Source: Caviibacterium pharyngocola
Lineage (GTDB): Bacteria; Pseudomonadota; Gammaproteobacteria; Enterobacterales; Pasteurellaceae
DNA length: 64,000 nt
Assembly: GCF_002795405.1 (NCBI RefSeq)
Contig: NZ_PHGZ01000013.1
Span: forward strand, 1 to 64,000
Direction: 5' to 3'
Every line of letters begins with the position of its first letter. Within the stretch, counting starts at the first letter, position 1. Both the position numbers and the translations under genes were made by a program. Shown in pieces: positions 9,671 through 18,797 of this stretch. A model generated the notes under the pieces. The model searched no databases, was not told where the DNA came from, and saw only the letters and a program-made list of their open reading frames with translations.

Positions 9671-10519
9671 ATGAAACTAACGAAAACCTTAAAATGTATT
9701 CTTGCCTTGTCGATTGCGGCGGTAACACTTTCGACGCAGGCGGAAACAAAGAAGTTATACGGCGTGCAAGGCCCCAAGTTGACTTATAAACAACCGACGA
9801 CCAAATCGCATTCTTACCAAGTGAAGGGCGTCACTTATACGACCAAAACGCATCATAATGCGAAAAATTATTCGAAAGAAGGCGTAGCGAGTTATTATCA
9901 CGCCAAATTCAGCGGGCGCAGAACCTCGAACGGCGAACTTTACAGTCCGGCGTTATACACCGCTGCGCATAAAACGCTGCCGTTGAATTCCTATGCGTTA
10001 GTTACCAACTTACATAATAATCGTAAAGTGATTGTGCGGATTAACGATCGCGGACCGTTCACCCGCGGACGAATTATCGATTTATCCTCCGCAGCGGCAA
10101 AAGAAATCGGTCTTCTCGCACGCGGCACGGGCAATGTGCGAGTTGAAGCTTTACACGTTAGCTCGGAAGGTAAAATTTCCGGCCCTGCGGCGGCGGCATT
10201 GGCAAAAACAACAACCCATCCCGAAGGGCTCAGCCGATTAGACACAAGTGCGGTGGAAAATTCGGCGAAAAATAAAAAGCCCTCCGAAAATATGGACGGC
10301 TATAAAATCCGAATGTTGAACGTCAACAGCAAACAACAAGCGGAACAAGTGATTGCGGAATTGGCGCTGGAAAACGTCAAAGCCGAAATTTCACAAAACG
10401 GCAAAAAATACGATATTCACTTCGGGCCGGTGACAAGCAAAAACGAAGTGAATCGGCTAAAAGCACAGTTACAAAAACTTAATCGTTCCAAACAACTGAT
10501 TGTTTATGGCTATAACTAG
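9671..10519 (+). CDS. rlpA: Septal ring lytic transglycosylase RlpA family protein
   Basis: Cuts or binds denuded glycan strands at the division site. From the ATG at 9671 the 282-residue protein has a signal peptide (KCILALSIAAVTLSTQA), a double-psi beta barrel (GVASYYHAKFSGRRTSNGE, then RINDRGPFTRGRIIDLSSAA, near residues 70-150) and a C-terminal SPOR domain (roughly 205-280) that binds peptidoglycan. Unlike E. coli RlpA, no lipobox cysteine follows the signal, so it may be a free periplasmic protein. A TTG at 9656 in frame would add five residues. It closes the mrdA-rodA-rlpA group. Confidence 0.92.
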   Translation: MKLTKTLKCILALSIAAVTLSTQAETKKLYGVQGPKLTYKQPTTKSHSYQVKGVTYTTKTHHNAKNYSKEGVASYYHAKFSGRRTSNGELYSPALYTAAHKTLPLNSYALVTNLHNNRKVIVRINDRGPFTRGRIIDLSSAAAKEIGLLARGTGNVRVEALHVSSEGKISGPAAAALAKTTTHPEGLSRLDTSAVENSAKNKKPSENMDGYKIRMLNVNSKQQAEQVIAELALENVKAEISQNGKKYDIHFGPVTSKNEVNRLKAQLQKLNRSKQLIVYGYN

Positions 10520-10566
10520 GGCGTGTTGAATTTCTGAGTATATAAATGACGCCGAAATAGTTCCGT

Positions 10567-10694
10567 TTTTATCCGACAGCGACCAACGGTCGCAATCGGT
10601 TACGCATAGTTGAGTGGCTCCGCCGCTCTATACTATGAAGGAGAAATTCCGTCGTAGTCTGATTGTAGCTGTGCGGTTTGGTGTGCTAGGGTAA
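10567..10694 (-). repeat. Multi-hairpin intergenic element, copy 2 (reverse orientation), between rlpA and dacA
   Basis: Read on the minus strand this 128-bp stretch starts TTACCCTAGCAC and ends GTCGGATAAAA, the same ends and length as copy 1. The shared core has GAGCGGC-GGA-GCCACTC (10612-10628 on plus) followed by CCGA/TCGG enclosing GCGACC-GTT-GGTCGC (10573-10599). The left half differs from copy 1 and is less well paired. No coding potential was seen. Confidence 0.8.
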
Positions 10695-10780
10695 GAATGG
10701 TACGGGTTTAAAATAGTAAATTCAAAAGATCAACAAACCTGAAATTAATTCAAAATAAATTTATTTAGGACATTAGATGT

Positions 10781-11968
10781 ATGCTTAAAAAAGTCTTTAA
10801 AAAAACCAAAATCGCGGTGATTTCAAGCGTATTGGCAATGCCGCTTTTAGCTCAAGCGGACGATATTCAATACGGCATCACTGCGCCGGAACTCAATGCG
10901 CAAACCTATATTTTAATGGATTACAATTCCGGTGCGGTTTTAGCGGCGCTAAATCCGGATCAACGCCAATATCCGGCGTCATTGACCAAAATGATGACCA
11001 GCTATGTGGTGGGTGACGCATTAAAACAAGGTAAAATTCATAACACGGATTTAGTGACAATCGGCGAAAGTTCGTGGGGGAAAAACTTTCCCGGCTCGTC
11101 TAAAATGTTCTTGAATCTGAATCAACAAGTTTCCGTGTCCGATTTAAATCGCGGTATTATCGTAGTATCGGGCAATGACGCTTGCGTGGCAATGGCGGAA
11201 CATATTTCCGGCTCCGAGCAAAATTTTATTGACGCGATGAACAAATACGCCGCGCAGTTCGGCTTGAAAAACACCCATTTCACCACCGTGCACGGCTTAG
11301 ATGATGATAATCAATATTCCTCTTCACGCGATATGGCGATAATCGGCGCACATATTATTCGCGATTTGCCGGAAGAATATAAAATTTACGCGGAAAAAGA
11401 TTTCACCTTTAACAAAATCAAACAACCGAACCGCAACGGTTTATTATGGGATAAAAGCATTAATGTTGACGGAATGAAAACCGGTCATACCGACAAGGCG
11501 GGCTATAATTTAGTCGCCTCCGCAACCGGCAACGGCAATATGCGTTTAATTTCTGTGGTAATGGGCGTGCCGACATATAAAGGTCGGGAAGTAGAAAGCA
11601 AAAAACTCTTACAATGGGGCTTTGCGAATTTCGAAACCTTTAAAGCCCTAGAAGCCGGAAAAGCGGTTTCCGAACAAAGCGTGTATTACGGCAACAGCGG
11701 CAAAGTGCAATTAGGCGTGTTGCAAGATGCATTCATCACCTTACCGAAAGGACGTCAAGCGGACGTAAAAGCGCGTTATGAATTGGAACAAAAATACCTA
11801 CAAGCGCCGTTAGCGAAAGGTCAAGTCGTCGGACAGGTGGTTTATCAGCTGGAAGGCAAAGACATCGCTAAAGTCAATTTACAAGTAATGGAAGAAGTCA
11901 GTGAAGGCGGTTTCTTCGGCAAAGCTTGGGACTGGTTGGTGTTAACGGTGAAAAGTTTGTTCGGTTAA
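10781..11968 (+). CDS. dacA: D-alanyl-D-alanine carboxypeptidase (PBP5/6 family)
   Basis: Removes the terminal D-alanine from peptidoglycan stem peptides in the periplasm. The 395-residue protein has a signal peptide ending LLAQA, the class C low-molecular-weight PBP motifs Ser67-Lys70 in PASLTKMM, SGN near residue 129 and KTGHTDKAG near 233, then the PBP5 C-terminal beta domain and an amphipathic tail (GGFFGKAWDWLVLTVKSLFG) that anchors it to the inner membrane. The ATG at 10781 is preceded by TAGGA. Its gene is bracketed by repeat elements in opposite orientations (copies 2 and 3). Confidence 0.96.
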   Translation: MLKKVFKKTKIAVISSVLAMPLLAQADDIQYGITAPELNAQTYILMDYNSGAVLAALNPDQRQYPASLTKMMTSYVVGDALKQGKIHNTDLVTIGESSWGKNFPGSSKMFLNLNQQVSVSDLNRGIIVVSGNDACVAMAEHISGSEQNFIDAMNKYAAQFGLKNTHFTTVHGLDDDNQYSSSRDMAIIGAHIIRDLPEEYKIYAEKDFTFNKIKQPNRNGLLWDKSINVDGMKTGHTDKAGYNLVASATGNGNMRLISVVMGVPTYKGREVESKKLLQWGFANFETFKALEAGKAVSEQSVYYGNSGKVQLGVLQDAFITLPKGRQADVKARYELEQKYLQAPLAKGQVVGQVVYQLEGKDIAKVNLQVMEEVSEGGFFGKAWDWLVLTVKSLFG

Positions 11969-12029
11969 ACGACCGAACATAACGGCGGATAAGTTATAAC
12001 TGCGAAAGGGGCGTATGCCATACGCCCCT
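11959..12029 (+). terminator. Hairpins behind dacA, including the GGGGCGTATG palindrome
   Basis: GTTCGGT and ACCGAAC (11959-11978) form a stem spanning the stop codon, and AGGGGCGTATG-C-CATACGCCCCT (12007-12029) is a 23-base palindrome related to the one behind nanA. Neither has a strong T-run, so termination is only probable. Confidence 0.5.
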
Positions 12030-12324
12030 ACAATAAAACTAAAAAGATTTTATAAATCAAATGATTAGATTAATTTTGCGTAGAGAATATGTTATAGCCC
12101 TAATAAACGCATTTTATAATAATCTGTACCCCTCCTGCATTACAGAGTGGCGGAGCCACTCAACTATGCGTAACCGATTGCGACCGAAGGTCGCTGTCGG
12201 GTAACAAATTGACAAATAGGGAACCTGTAGGAACGCACTGCGTGCGTCCGTATTCTGCCTAACCGATTGCGACCGAAGAGCGCTGTCGGATAAAAATCCC
12301 ATACGATAATAAAAGGAAAAACGA
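12030..12324 (+). repeat. Multi-hairpin intergenic element, copy 3 plus a second partial core, between dacA and ybeD
   Basis: The core at 12145-12203 has GAGTGGC-GGA-GCCACTC (12145-12161) and CCGA/TCGG enclosing GCGACC-GAA-GGTCGC (12174-12200). A second half-core follows at 12259-12292, with a decayed stem (GCGACC against GAGCGC). Between them ACGCAC-TGC-GTGCGT (12233-12247) adds another three-base-loop hairpin. The left end TTACCCTAGCAC is missing, so this copy is truncated or rearranged. The remaining bases, 12030-12140, are AT-rich with no recognised feature apart from the ribosome site of ybeD near 12314. Confidence 0.8.
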
Positions 12325-12621
12325 ATGACGGAAAAAATCGTAAAATTAGAAGATATTCCTCAACAACAGCTAAAAGATTTATTAGATTTCCCTTGCCCGT
12401 TCACCTTCAAAGTGGTCGGCAAAAACAGACCGGATTTAGTGGACGACACCCTTGTGGTGATACAACGTTACGCCAAAGGCGATTATAACCCGCGTCAGCA
12501 CATCAGCTCGAAAGGCACATATAATTCGGTTTCCGTGGATATTGTGGCGGAAAATATCGAACAAGTGGAAACCCTTTATCAAGAACTGGCGAAAATCGAC
12601 GGTGTGAGAATGGTGCTTTAA
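12325..12621 (+). CDS. ybeD: DUF493 family protein YbeD
   Basis: A 98-residue conserved cytoplasmic protein of the YbeD/DUF493 family; its fold resembles regulatory ACT-like domains but its role is unsettled. The sequence [18 protein letters not shown] and the C-terminal [14 protein letters not shown] match the family. It precedes lipB by three bases, and the dacA-ybeD-lipB-lipA order is conserved in gamma-proteobacteria. The ATG follows AAAAGGAAAAACG. Confidence 0.92.
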   Translation: MTEKIVKLEDIPQQQLKDLLDFPCPFTFKVVGKNRPDLVDDTLVVIQRYAKGDYNPRQHISSKGTYNSVSVDIVAENIEQVETLYQELAKIDGVRMVL

Positions 12622-12624
12622 CTA

Positions 12625-13278
12625 ATGGATACGGACATTATTATTAGGCAATTAGGTGTGCGCGATTATCAGGAAATTTGGCATAAAATGCAGGAATTTA
12701 CCGATAACCGCACGGCGACCACGACGGATGAAATCTGGTTGGTGCAACATCCCGCTGTATTTACCCAAGGTTCCGCCGGAAAGCCGGAGCATTTATTGCA
12801 GCGCAGCGACATTCCGGTGGTGCAATCGGATCGTGGCGGGCAAATTACCTATCACGCACCCGGTCAGCAAATAATGTATGTATTGATTGATATTAAACGA
12901 CAAAAAGCCGCCGGACGCGATCTCAATATTCGTCAATTAGTGACCGCACTTGAGCAATCGGTGGTCAACACCTTGGCGGATTACGGCATCAAAAGCTACC
13001 CGAAAGCAGATGCGCCGGGGGTTTATGTGGACGGCAAAAAGATTTGTTCGCTCGGATTACGCATCCGTCGCGGCTGTTCCTTTCACGGTTTGGCGCTTAA
13101 CGTGAATATGGATTTATCGCCGTTTTTAATGATCAACCCTTGTGGCTATGCCGGTTTGGAAATGTGTCAGTTAGCGGATTTTATCGCGCAAGATGAAGCG
13201 CAATGCGAAAAAGTGTCACCGAAATTAGTTGCATACTTTACCCGATTATTAGGCTATAATAATGTAACAAATTTTTAA
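12625..13278 (+). CDS. lipB: Octanoyl-[acyl-carrier-protein]:protein octanoyltransferase
   Basis: Moves octanoyl groups from acyl carrier protein to lipoyl domains of 2-oxoacid dehydrogenases and the glycine cleavage H protein. The 217-residue sequence has the LipB motifs [14 protein letters not shown] near residue 72, [15 protein letters not shown] with the catalytic lysine near 139, and Cys173 in [11 protein letters not shown]. It begins three bases after ybeD and works with lipA 14 bases downstream. Confidence 0.96.
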   Translation: MDTDIIIRQLGVRDYQEIWHKMQEFTDNRTATTTDEIWLVQHPAVFTQGSAGKPEHLLQRSDIPVVQSDRGGQITYHAPGQQIMYVLIDIKRQKAAGRDLNIRQLVTALEQSVVNTLADYGIKSYPKADAPGVYVDGKKICSLGLRIRRGCSFHGLALNVNMDLSPFLMINPCGYAGLEMCQLADFIAQDEAQCEKVSPKLVAYFTRLLGYNNVTNF

Positions 13279-13292
13279 CAAAAGGAACGGTT

Positions 13293-14255
13293 ATGGCAAC
13301 GCCTTTCAAAATGGAACGCGGCGTGAAATATCGCGATGCGGCAAAAACCTCGATTATTCCGGTCAAAAATATCGATCCGAATCAGGAATTATTAAAAAAA
13401 CCGGCGTGGATGAAAATCAAATTACCGGCGAACAGCGCAAAAATCGACAGCATCAAAAACGGAATGCGCCGCCACGGTTTGCACTCGGTTTGTGAAGAAG
13501 CTTCCTGCCCGAATTTGCACGAATGCTTTAATCACGGCACCGCAACTTTTATGATTTTAGGTGCGATTTGCACCCGTCGTTGCCCGTTTTGCGATGTGGC
13601 GCACGGCAAACCTTTGCCGCCGGATCCGCAAGAACCGCAAAAATTAGCCGAAACCATTCAAGATATGAAATTGCGCTATGTGGTGATCACCTCAGTGGAT
13701 CGCGATGATCTGCCGGATCGCGGCGCAGGGCATTTTGCCGAATGCGTGAAAGAAATTCGCCGCTTAAATCCGGGCATTAAAATCGAAATTCTCGTACCGG
13801 ATTTTCGCGGACGCATTGAGGCGGCGTTAGATAAATTAAAAGATAACCCGCCTGATGTGTTTAACCATAACTTGGAAAACGTACCGCGTTTATATCGCGA
13901 AATTCGTCCCGGCGCAGATTATCAATGGTCGCTGAAATTATTGCGCGAATTTAAAGCGATGTTTCCGCATATTCCGACGAAATCCGGTTTAATGGTGGGT
14001 TTGGGCGAAACCAATGAAGAGATTTTGCAAGTAATGCAAGATCTACGCAGCAATGGCGTCACAATGCTGACTTTAGGGCAATATTTGCAACCGAGTCGCC
14101 ATCACTTACCGGTTGCGCGTTATGTACCGCCGGAGGAATTTGACGATTTCCGCGAAAAAGCGCAACAAATGGGCTTCGAACACGCCGCCTGCGGGCCTTT
14201 CGTTCGTTCTTCCTATCACGCGGATTTACAAGCGAGCGGTGGACTGGTGAAATAA
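13293..14255 (+). CDS. lipA: Lipoyl synthase
   Basis: Radical SAM enzyme that inserts two sulfur atoms into protein-bound octanoyl chains. The 320-residue protein has both iron-sulfur cluster motifs: the auxiliary [12 protein letters not shown] and the SAM-binding CTRRCPFC (near residues 94-101), plus the C-terminal RSSYHA segment with the conserved arginine-serine. The ATG follows AAAGGAACGGTT. It ends the ybeD-lipB-lipA unit. Confidence 0.97.
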   Translation: MATPFKMERGVKYRDAAKTSIIPVKNIDPNQELLKKPAWMKIKLPANSAKIDSIKNGMRRHGLHSVCEEASCPNLHECFNHGTATFMILGAICTRRCPFCDVAHGKPLPPDPQEPQKLAETIQDMKLRYVVITSVDRDDLPDRGAGHFAECVKEIRRLNPGIKIEILVPDFRGRIEAALDKLKDNPPDVFNHNLENVPRLYREIRPGADYQWSLKLLREFKAMFPHIPTKSGLMVGLGETNEEILQVMQDLRSNGVTMLTLGQYLQPSRHHLPVARYVPPEEFDDFREKAQQMGFEHAACGPFVRSSYHADLQASGGLVK

Positions 14256-14818
14256 TTCTTCCGCTTGTCATCTCATACATTTGTCGGGCGAACGTTGTGT
14301 TCGCCTTGAGATCATTGACAAACTCTAATTTATTGTATTTATAAATTAAGATTTTTATCAGTCTGATGCGCTCCGAATTTTTTGCGTAAAAACCACCGCA
14401 CTTTTACTAAAAACCTATAAAAACAATTCCTTATGATTATCGGTTGAAATGTAGCATAAAACGCAAAATAACTATAAAGAGGTATGTCTAATAATTTATT
14501 CTATTTTCCGAGTGAATATTCATAACTTTTTGAAATATCTGGTTTTTATAACACTTACTAATTATTTTAATGTAGCAAAAATAACTCCAATGAGTTATCT
14601 TTCAAAAAAATCTTGATCAAACGCAATAAATCTTCAAATAACCCTGAAAAATTTCGGGCGATTTGCTATTTTTAATCCTGAATTCTTCTCTTTTTATTTA
14701 TTATCGTATTGTTTTTAATGATAAAAATTCTCATTTGATATGAATTCGATGAATAGTGAATAATGTTAAATTTGTATGTACGAACTGACCTTGATCAATT
14801 TTTAGTGGAGTAATTATC
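14256..14818 (+). promoter_or_regulatory. Long AT-rich region upstream of nrfA
   Basis: 563 bases without a gene. A hairpin GGCGAAC/GTTCGCC at 14287-14305 may end lipA transcription. A single uptake signal lies near 14396. ATAACTC-CAAT-GAGTTAT (14581-14598) is a perfect inverted repeat. TTGATCAA occurs at 14613-14620 and 14791-14798, and TTGATATGAATTC at 14735-14747 resembles an incomplete FNR site; FNR and NarP control of nrfA is established in related bacteria, but none of these sites matches well enough to assign. GTGGAG (14805-14810) is the nrfA ribosome site. Confidence 0.5.
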
Positions 14819-16318
14819 GTGAACATTTTCAGAAAAACCCTGACATCTCTGGCGATTGCCGGATTCGGTTTGAGCGTTATGCACAGCGCCGCAGCCGAAA
14901 CGAAAGCCGTAACCACCGAAAGCGGTAAAATGGCACCGACTTTGCAAGAGCTTGCAAAACCGAGCGATGTAAAAATCGAATCGAATAATGATAAGTTTGC
15001 GGAAAGATATGCTCGCCAATATAACAGCTGGAAAGAAACATCAAAATCCACCGAAATCGTTCCCGCGATTGAAGTTGATCCGCGTATGATCGTGTTATGG
15101 GGCGGTTATGCGTTCTCAAAAGAATACAACAAACCGCGCGGACACTTTTATGCCGTTACCGACGTGCGTAATATTTTGCGTACCGGTGCGCCGATGGACG
15201 CAAACGGCGGGCCTCAACCTATGGCGTGTTGGACTTGTAAAGGTCCGGACGTAGCGCGTTTGATTGCCGAATGGGGTGAGGAAGGCTATTTTAACGGCAA
15301 ATGGGCGAAAGGTGGAGCGGAAGTGGTCAATTCTATCGGTTGTGCCGACTGCCACGATACGACTTCACAAGATTTCGCCGAAGGTAAACCTGCGTTACGT
15401 ATCGCTCGTCCGCACGTTTTACGCGCTTTGGACGCAATCAGCAAAGACTTCCCGCAACTGGATAAAACCGATAAACGCGCGGCGGTGTGTGCAAACTGCC
15501 ACGTTGAATATTATTTCGATAAAAACGTCACCAACAACGTCGTATTCCCTTGGTTTAACGGTGTGGACGTGGACGGTATCGAAAAATATTACGACGATAT
15601 CGAATTCAAAGACTGGGTTCACTCCGTCTCTAAAGCGCCGATGTTAAAAGCGCAACATCCGGATTATGAAACTTGGTCTTTAGGCATTCACGGTAAAAAC
15701 GGTGTGACCTGTATCGACTGTCATATGCCGAAAGTACAAGGTGCCGACGGTAAAGTTTATACGGATCACAAAATCGGTAATCCGTTCGATGCCTTTGAAA
15801 GCACTTGTGCAAACTGCCACGATCAAAGCAAAGAAAAATTACAAAGCATTGTTGCGTCGCGTAAACACGATATTAAAGACGTGATGATTAAACTTGAAGA
15901 TCAACTTGTACGCGCGCACTTCGAAGCGAAAGCAGCTTGGGATGCGGGTGCTACCGAAGCGGAAATGAAAGACGCGTTACAAGCGATTCGTCACGCGCAA
16001 TGGCGTTGGGATTACTCTGCGGCAGGTCACGGCGGTCATATTCACGCACCGGATGTGTTGTTGAAAGTGATTGCTAGCGGTTTGGATCGTGCGGCGGACG
16101 CGCGTGCTAAATTAGCGGCGATTTTAGTGAAACACGGCGTGCAAACTCCGGTTCAAGTGCCGGATATTTCAACCGCCGAATTAGCGTGGAAAGCTATCGG
16201 TATCGACATTGAAAAAGAACGTGCCGATAAAGAAAAATTCCTCAAAGAAGTTGTGCCGCAATGGAATAAAGAAGCCCTTGATAAAGGCTTAATTCTTGAA
16301 GCGCCACCGGCAAAATAA
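14819..16318 (+). CDS. nrfA: Ammonia-forming cytochrome c nitrite reductase
   Basis: Periplasmic pentahaem enzyme reducing nitrite to ammonium with six electrons. The 499-residue protein starts at GTG (14819) after a GTGGAG ribosome site, has a signal peptide ending HSAAA, the unusual active-site haem motif CWTCK near residue 136, and four CxxCH motifs (CADCH, CANCH, CIDCH, CANCH), giving the five haems expected. Length matches E. coli NrfA. Electrons reach it through NrfB from NrfC-NrfD in the same operon, and NrfE/F/G encoded downstream are needed for the lysine-ligated haem. Confidence 0.97.
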   Translation: MNIFRKTLTSLAIAGFGLSVMHSAAAETKAVTTESGKMAPTLQELAKPSDVKIESNNDKFAERYARQYNSWKETSKSTEIVPAIEVDPRMIVLWGGYAFSKEYNKPRGHFYAVTDVRNILRTGAPMDANGGPQPMACWTCKGPDVARLIAEWGEEGYFNGKWAKGGAEVVNSIGCADCHDTTSQDFAEGKPALRIARPHVLRALDAISKDFPQLDKTDKRAAVCANCHVEYYFDKNVTNNVVFPWFNGVDVDGIEKYYDDIEFKDWVHSVSKAPMLKAQHPDYETWSLGIHGKNGVTCIDCHMPKVQGADGKVYTDHKIGNPFDAFESTCANCHDQSKEKLQSIVASRKHDIKDVMIKLEDQLVRAHFEAKAAWDAGATEAEMKDALQAIRHAQWRWDYSAAGHGGHIHAPDVLLKVIASGLDRAADARAKLAAILVKHGVQTPVQVPDISTAELAWKAIGIDIEKERADKEKFLKEVVPQWNKEALDKGLILEAPPAK

Positions 16319-16328
16319 TCCGAAAAAT

Positions 16329-16354
16329 GACCGCACTTTCGATAAAGTGCGGTC
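16329..16354. terminator. Inverted uptake-signal pair between nrfA and nrfB
   Basis: GACCGCACTT and AAGTGCGGTC, with extra pairing bases toward the loop, form a strong stem. No T-run follows, so it may stabilise the nrfA message or lower expression of nrfBCD compared with nrfA. Confidence 0.55.
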
Positions 16355-16385
16355 GAAATTGCGCAACGAATTGAGGTAAAAAAAG

Positions 16386-17012
16386 ATGAATTTCGTATTG
16401 AAAAATATACTCAAGCTGGCGGCGTTAGCCGGTGTGATGATGTTTGCATTGCCTGCAAGCGCTCAAACCGCTACCACCGATCCGCTTACTTACGAACCGA
16501 CATTGGAAAATCAGCGTAATCCGAACGAATATTGCGCGAAATGTCATAAATTGGATGCGAACGAAGAACAATCCGGCGGTGAATTCCACTTCGGAAAATT
16601 CCACGGTACGCACTTGTCGCAAAAAAATCCGAATAACGGAAAAGCTATTACTTGCGTGAACTGTCACGGTAATATTTCCGAAGATCACCGTCGCGGCGTG
16701 AAAGACGTGATGCGTTTCGAAGGCGATATTTTCAGCGGAAAACAGCCGATGTATTCGGTGCAAGAACAAAACCAAGTGTGTTTCTCTTGTCACCGTCCTG
16801 ACAAATTACGCGAAAAGCTTTGGGCGCACGATGTTCACGCGATGAAACTACCTTGCGCAAGTTGCCATACATTGCACCCGAAAAAAGATGCGATGGACGG
16901 CATCGAGAAGAAAGAACAAGTGAAACTTTGCGTCGATTGCCACGGTGAACAGCAAAAACGTAAAGAAGCTCAAGCCAATACCGAATCAACCGAACAAAAG
17001 GATAAAAAATGA
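16386..17012 (+). CDS. nrfB: Pentahaem cytochrome c NrfB, electron donor to NrfA
   Basis: Small periplasmic cytochrome that passes electrons from the NrfCD quinol-oxidising complex to NrfA. The 208-residue sequence has a signal peptide ending ALPASA and five CxxCH motifs (CAKCH, CVNCH, CFSCH, CASCH, CVDCH), as in E. coli NrfB. A lysine- and glutamate-rich tail follows the last haem. Its stop overlaps the nrfC start by four bases. Confidence 0.95.
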   Translation: MNFVLKNILKLAALAGVMMFALPASAQTATTDPLTYEPTLENQRNPNEYCAKCHKLDANEEQSGGEFHFGKFHGTHLSQKNPNNGKAITCVNCHGNISEDHRRGVKDVMRFEGDIFSGKQPMYSVQEQNQVCFSCHRPDKLREKLWAHDVHAMKLPCASCHTLHPKKDAMDGIEKKEQVKLCVDCHGEQQKRKEAQANTESTEQKDKK

Positions 17013-17686
17013 CAGCTTGCTCACGCCGAAATTTTGTTTCCGGTATGGGTGCGTTAATCCTAATGACGGGAACAACAATTAAATCAGCGGCACAAGGCAC
17101 AACGCAAGCGCAACCTATTCGCTATGCAATGTTACACGATGAAACCGCGTGTATCGGCTGTACGGCGTGTATGGATGCTTGTCGTGAAACCAATCAAGTG
17201 CCGGAGGGTGTTTCTCGTTTGGAAATTATCAGAAGTCAGCCTTACGGCGAATTTCCTAATGTGAAATATGAATTTTTCCGCCATTCTTGTCAGCATTGCA
17301 GCAATGCGCCTTGCGTCACCGTGTGTCCGACCGCCGCATCTTATATCGATCCGGAAACAGGCATTGTTGACGTGCATAAAGATTTATGTGTCGGTTGCCA
17401 ATATTGTATTGCGGTTTGTCCGTATCGCGTGCGCTTTATTCATCCGGTGTATAAATCGGCGGATAAATGTAATTTCTGCCGCGATACCAATTTAGCCGCG
17501 GGTAAACAACCGGCTTGTGTGGAAGCCTGCCCGACAAAAGCTTTGACCTTCGGCGATACGAATGATCCGAATAGTGCGATTTCTTTGAAACTACAAGAAA
17601 AACAAACTTATCGGACAAAAGTCGAATTGGGTACGGATCCGAATTTATATCACGTTCCGGCACGTCCGGGGGAGGTTAGACGATGA
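17009..17686 (+). CDS. nrfC: NrfC, periplasmic 4Fe-4S ferredoxin subunit
   Basis: Transfers electrons from the membrane subunit NrfD to NrfB. The 225-residue protein has a twin-arginine signal (SRRNFVSG near residue 5), so it is exported folded by the Tat system. Four cluster motifs follow: CIGCTACMDAC, CQHCSNAPCVTVC, CVGCQYCIAVC, and CNFC with CVEACPTKA. This is the DmsB-type pattern for four 4Fe-4S clusters. It overlaps both nrfB and nrfD by four bases. Confidence 0.95.
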   Translation: MTACSRRNFVSGMGALILMTGTTIKSAAQGTTQAQPIRYAMLHDETACIGCTACMDACRETNQVPEGVSRLEIIRSQPYGEFPNVKYEFFRHSCQHCSNAPCVTVCPTAASYIDPETGIVDVHKDLCVGCQYCIAVCPYRVRFIHPVYKSADKCNFCRDTNLAAGKQPACVEACPTKALTFGDTNDPNSAISLKLQEKQTYRTKVELGTDPNLYHVPARPGEVRR

Positions 17687-18645
17687 ATAGCCCGTTTCAT
17701 TTTCCCTCTCTAGTGTGGGATCACGCCATTGCGGTTTATCTCTTTTTATTAGGGATTTCCGCTGGGGCGACAATGCTTGCGGTATTATTAAAACGCAGCG
17801 GTTTGGCAGGAGAAAATCCGGCGGAGAATAATATTCTGCGCTGCAATGCCTTGCTTGCGCCGATCAGTATTACCATCGGTTTGTTATTGTTGATTTTCCA
17901 CTTGGCGAAACCTTGGACGTTCTGGTATTTGATGTTTAATTATCATCACACCTCCATTATGTCCGTCGGGGTGATTTTATTCCAAGTGTATATGCTGTTC
18001 CTCATTTTATGGTTGGCGATTATTTTTAAAGATCTCGTGTTAAGCCTAATCAATCGCTTTGTGCCGAAATTGTCTGCATTGGCAACAAAAGTGATTGATA
18101 TTTCGGCGAAATTCACCGGTTTTATTGAAATCGTAACCTTAATTTTGAGTGTGGCGCTCGGTGCTTATACCGGTTTCTTGTTATCGGCGTTAATCAGCTA
18201 TCCGATGTTGAATAATCCGGTGTTGCCGATTTTGTTCCTTGCGTCGGGAACCTCATCCGGTATTGCCGCATTGATTTTCTGCACCTTATTGTTTACCAAA
18301 GAAAGTACGCATTCTGCCTCAATCGGCTTTTTGCATAAATTCGAATTGCCGGTGGTGTTAATTGAAGCCTTCTTGTTGTTCGCCTTTTTCTTCGGCTTAT
18401 ATTTGGGCGGCGGACAAAAAACCGTTGCCTTCGAAACGGCGGTATTAGGCGGTTTCTGGGCGAATGTGTTCTGGATCGGTGTCGTGGGAATCGGCATTGT
18501 TGCGCCGTTGGTGCTTAATGCGATCGCCGGCAATCAACTAAAACATAACAGAGGTTTTATGATCTTTGTGGCGACCTTAGGATTAATCGGCGTGCTGTGC
18601 CTGCGCTACTTTATCCTATACGCCGGACAAATGACTTTGGCATAA
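17683..18645 (+). CDS. nrfD: NrfD, quinol-oxidising membrane subunit
   Basis: The 320-residue integral membrane protein of the NrfD/PsrC family oxidises menaquinol and feeds NrfC. It has about eight to nine hydrophobic segments and starts SPFHFPSLVWDHAIAVYLF, with GISAGATMLAVLLKR in the first helices as in relatives. It starts inside the nrfC stop (4-bp overlap) and is followed by a terminator, so nrfABCD seems to be one unit. Menaquinone supply fits with the men genes elsewhere in the window. Confidence 0.94.
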   Translation: MNSPFHFPSLVWDHAIAVYLFLLGISAGATMLAVLLKRSGLAGENPAENNILRCNALLAPISITIGLLLLIFHLAKPWTFWYLMFNYHHTSIMSVGVILFQVYMLFLILWLAIIFKDLVLSLINRFVPKLSALATKVIDISAKFTGFIEIVTLILSVALGAYTGFLLSALISYPMLNNPVLPILFLASGTSSGIAALIFCTLLFTKESTHSASIGFLHKFELPVVLIEAFLLFAFFFGLYLGGGQKTVAFETAVLGGFWANVFWIGVVGIGIVAPLVLNAIAGNQLKHNRGFMIFVATLGLIGVLCLRYFILYAGQMTLA

Positions 18646-18660
18646 GCCGATTAAGTTTAA

Positions 18661-18689
18661 AATAGGGCGCGTTCGGCGCCTTATTTTTT
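18661..18689 (+). terminator. Rho-independent terminator behind nrfD
   Basis: AATAG-GGCGC-GTTCG-GCGCC-TTATTTTTT: a GC stem of five pairs extended by AT pairs and followed by a T-run. It separates the nrfABCD unit from nrfE and its partners. Confidence 0.8.
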
Positions 18690-18797
18690 GTCGTCATTTT
18701 TTGTTTAACGCGCGGTTATACCTCTAAAATGTCAATGACATTTCGGCGGGATTTCACTAGAATAAACCTACTTTTAAGCGAGGGTGAAATAGATAAA

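Noticed and set aside
10555-10717. 7-bp AAATAGT direct repeats near the ends of copy 2 as a target duplication
   Set aside because: They are short, AT-rich and lie at unequal distances (5 and 16 bases) from the element ends, so chance is a sufficient explanation.
12114-12302. Minus-strand 62-codon frame across the dacA-ybeD repeat, sharing a YPTAT-type peptide with another frame at 5543-5746
   Set aside because: The shared peptide comes from the repeat core itself; there is no ribosome site and the stretch is explained by hairpins. Such frames are probably mis-annotated as proteins in other genomes.
14613-14798. FNR and NarP sites for nrfA
   Set aside because: Several TTGATCAA words and a partial FNR-like site exist, but none gives a full consensus at a fixed distance from a clear promoter, so no site is claimed.
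18729-18797. Upstream start for nrfE adding 23 residues
   Set aside because: The added segment is polar and charged and would precede a normal first membrane helix; family proteins begin at the later methionine.
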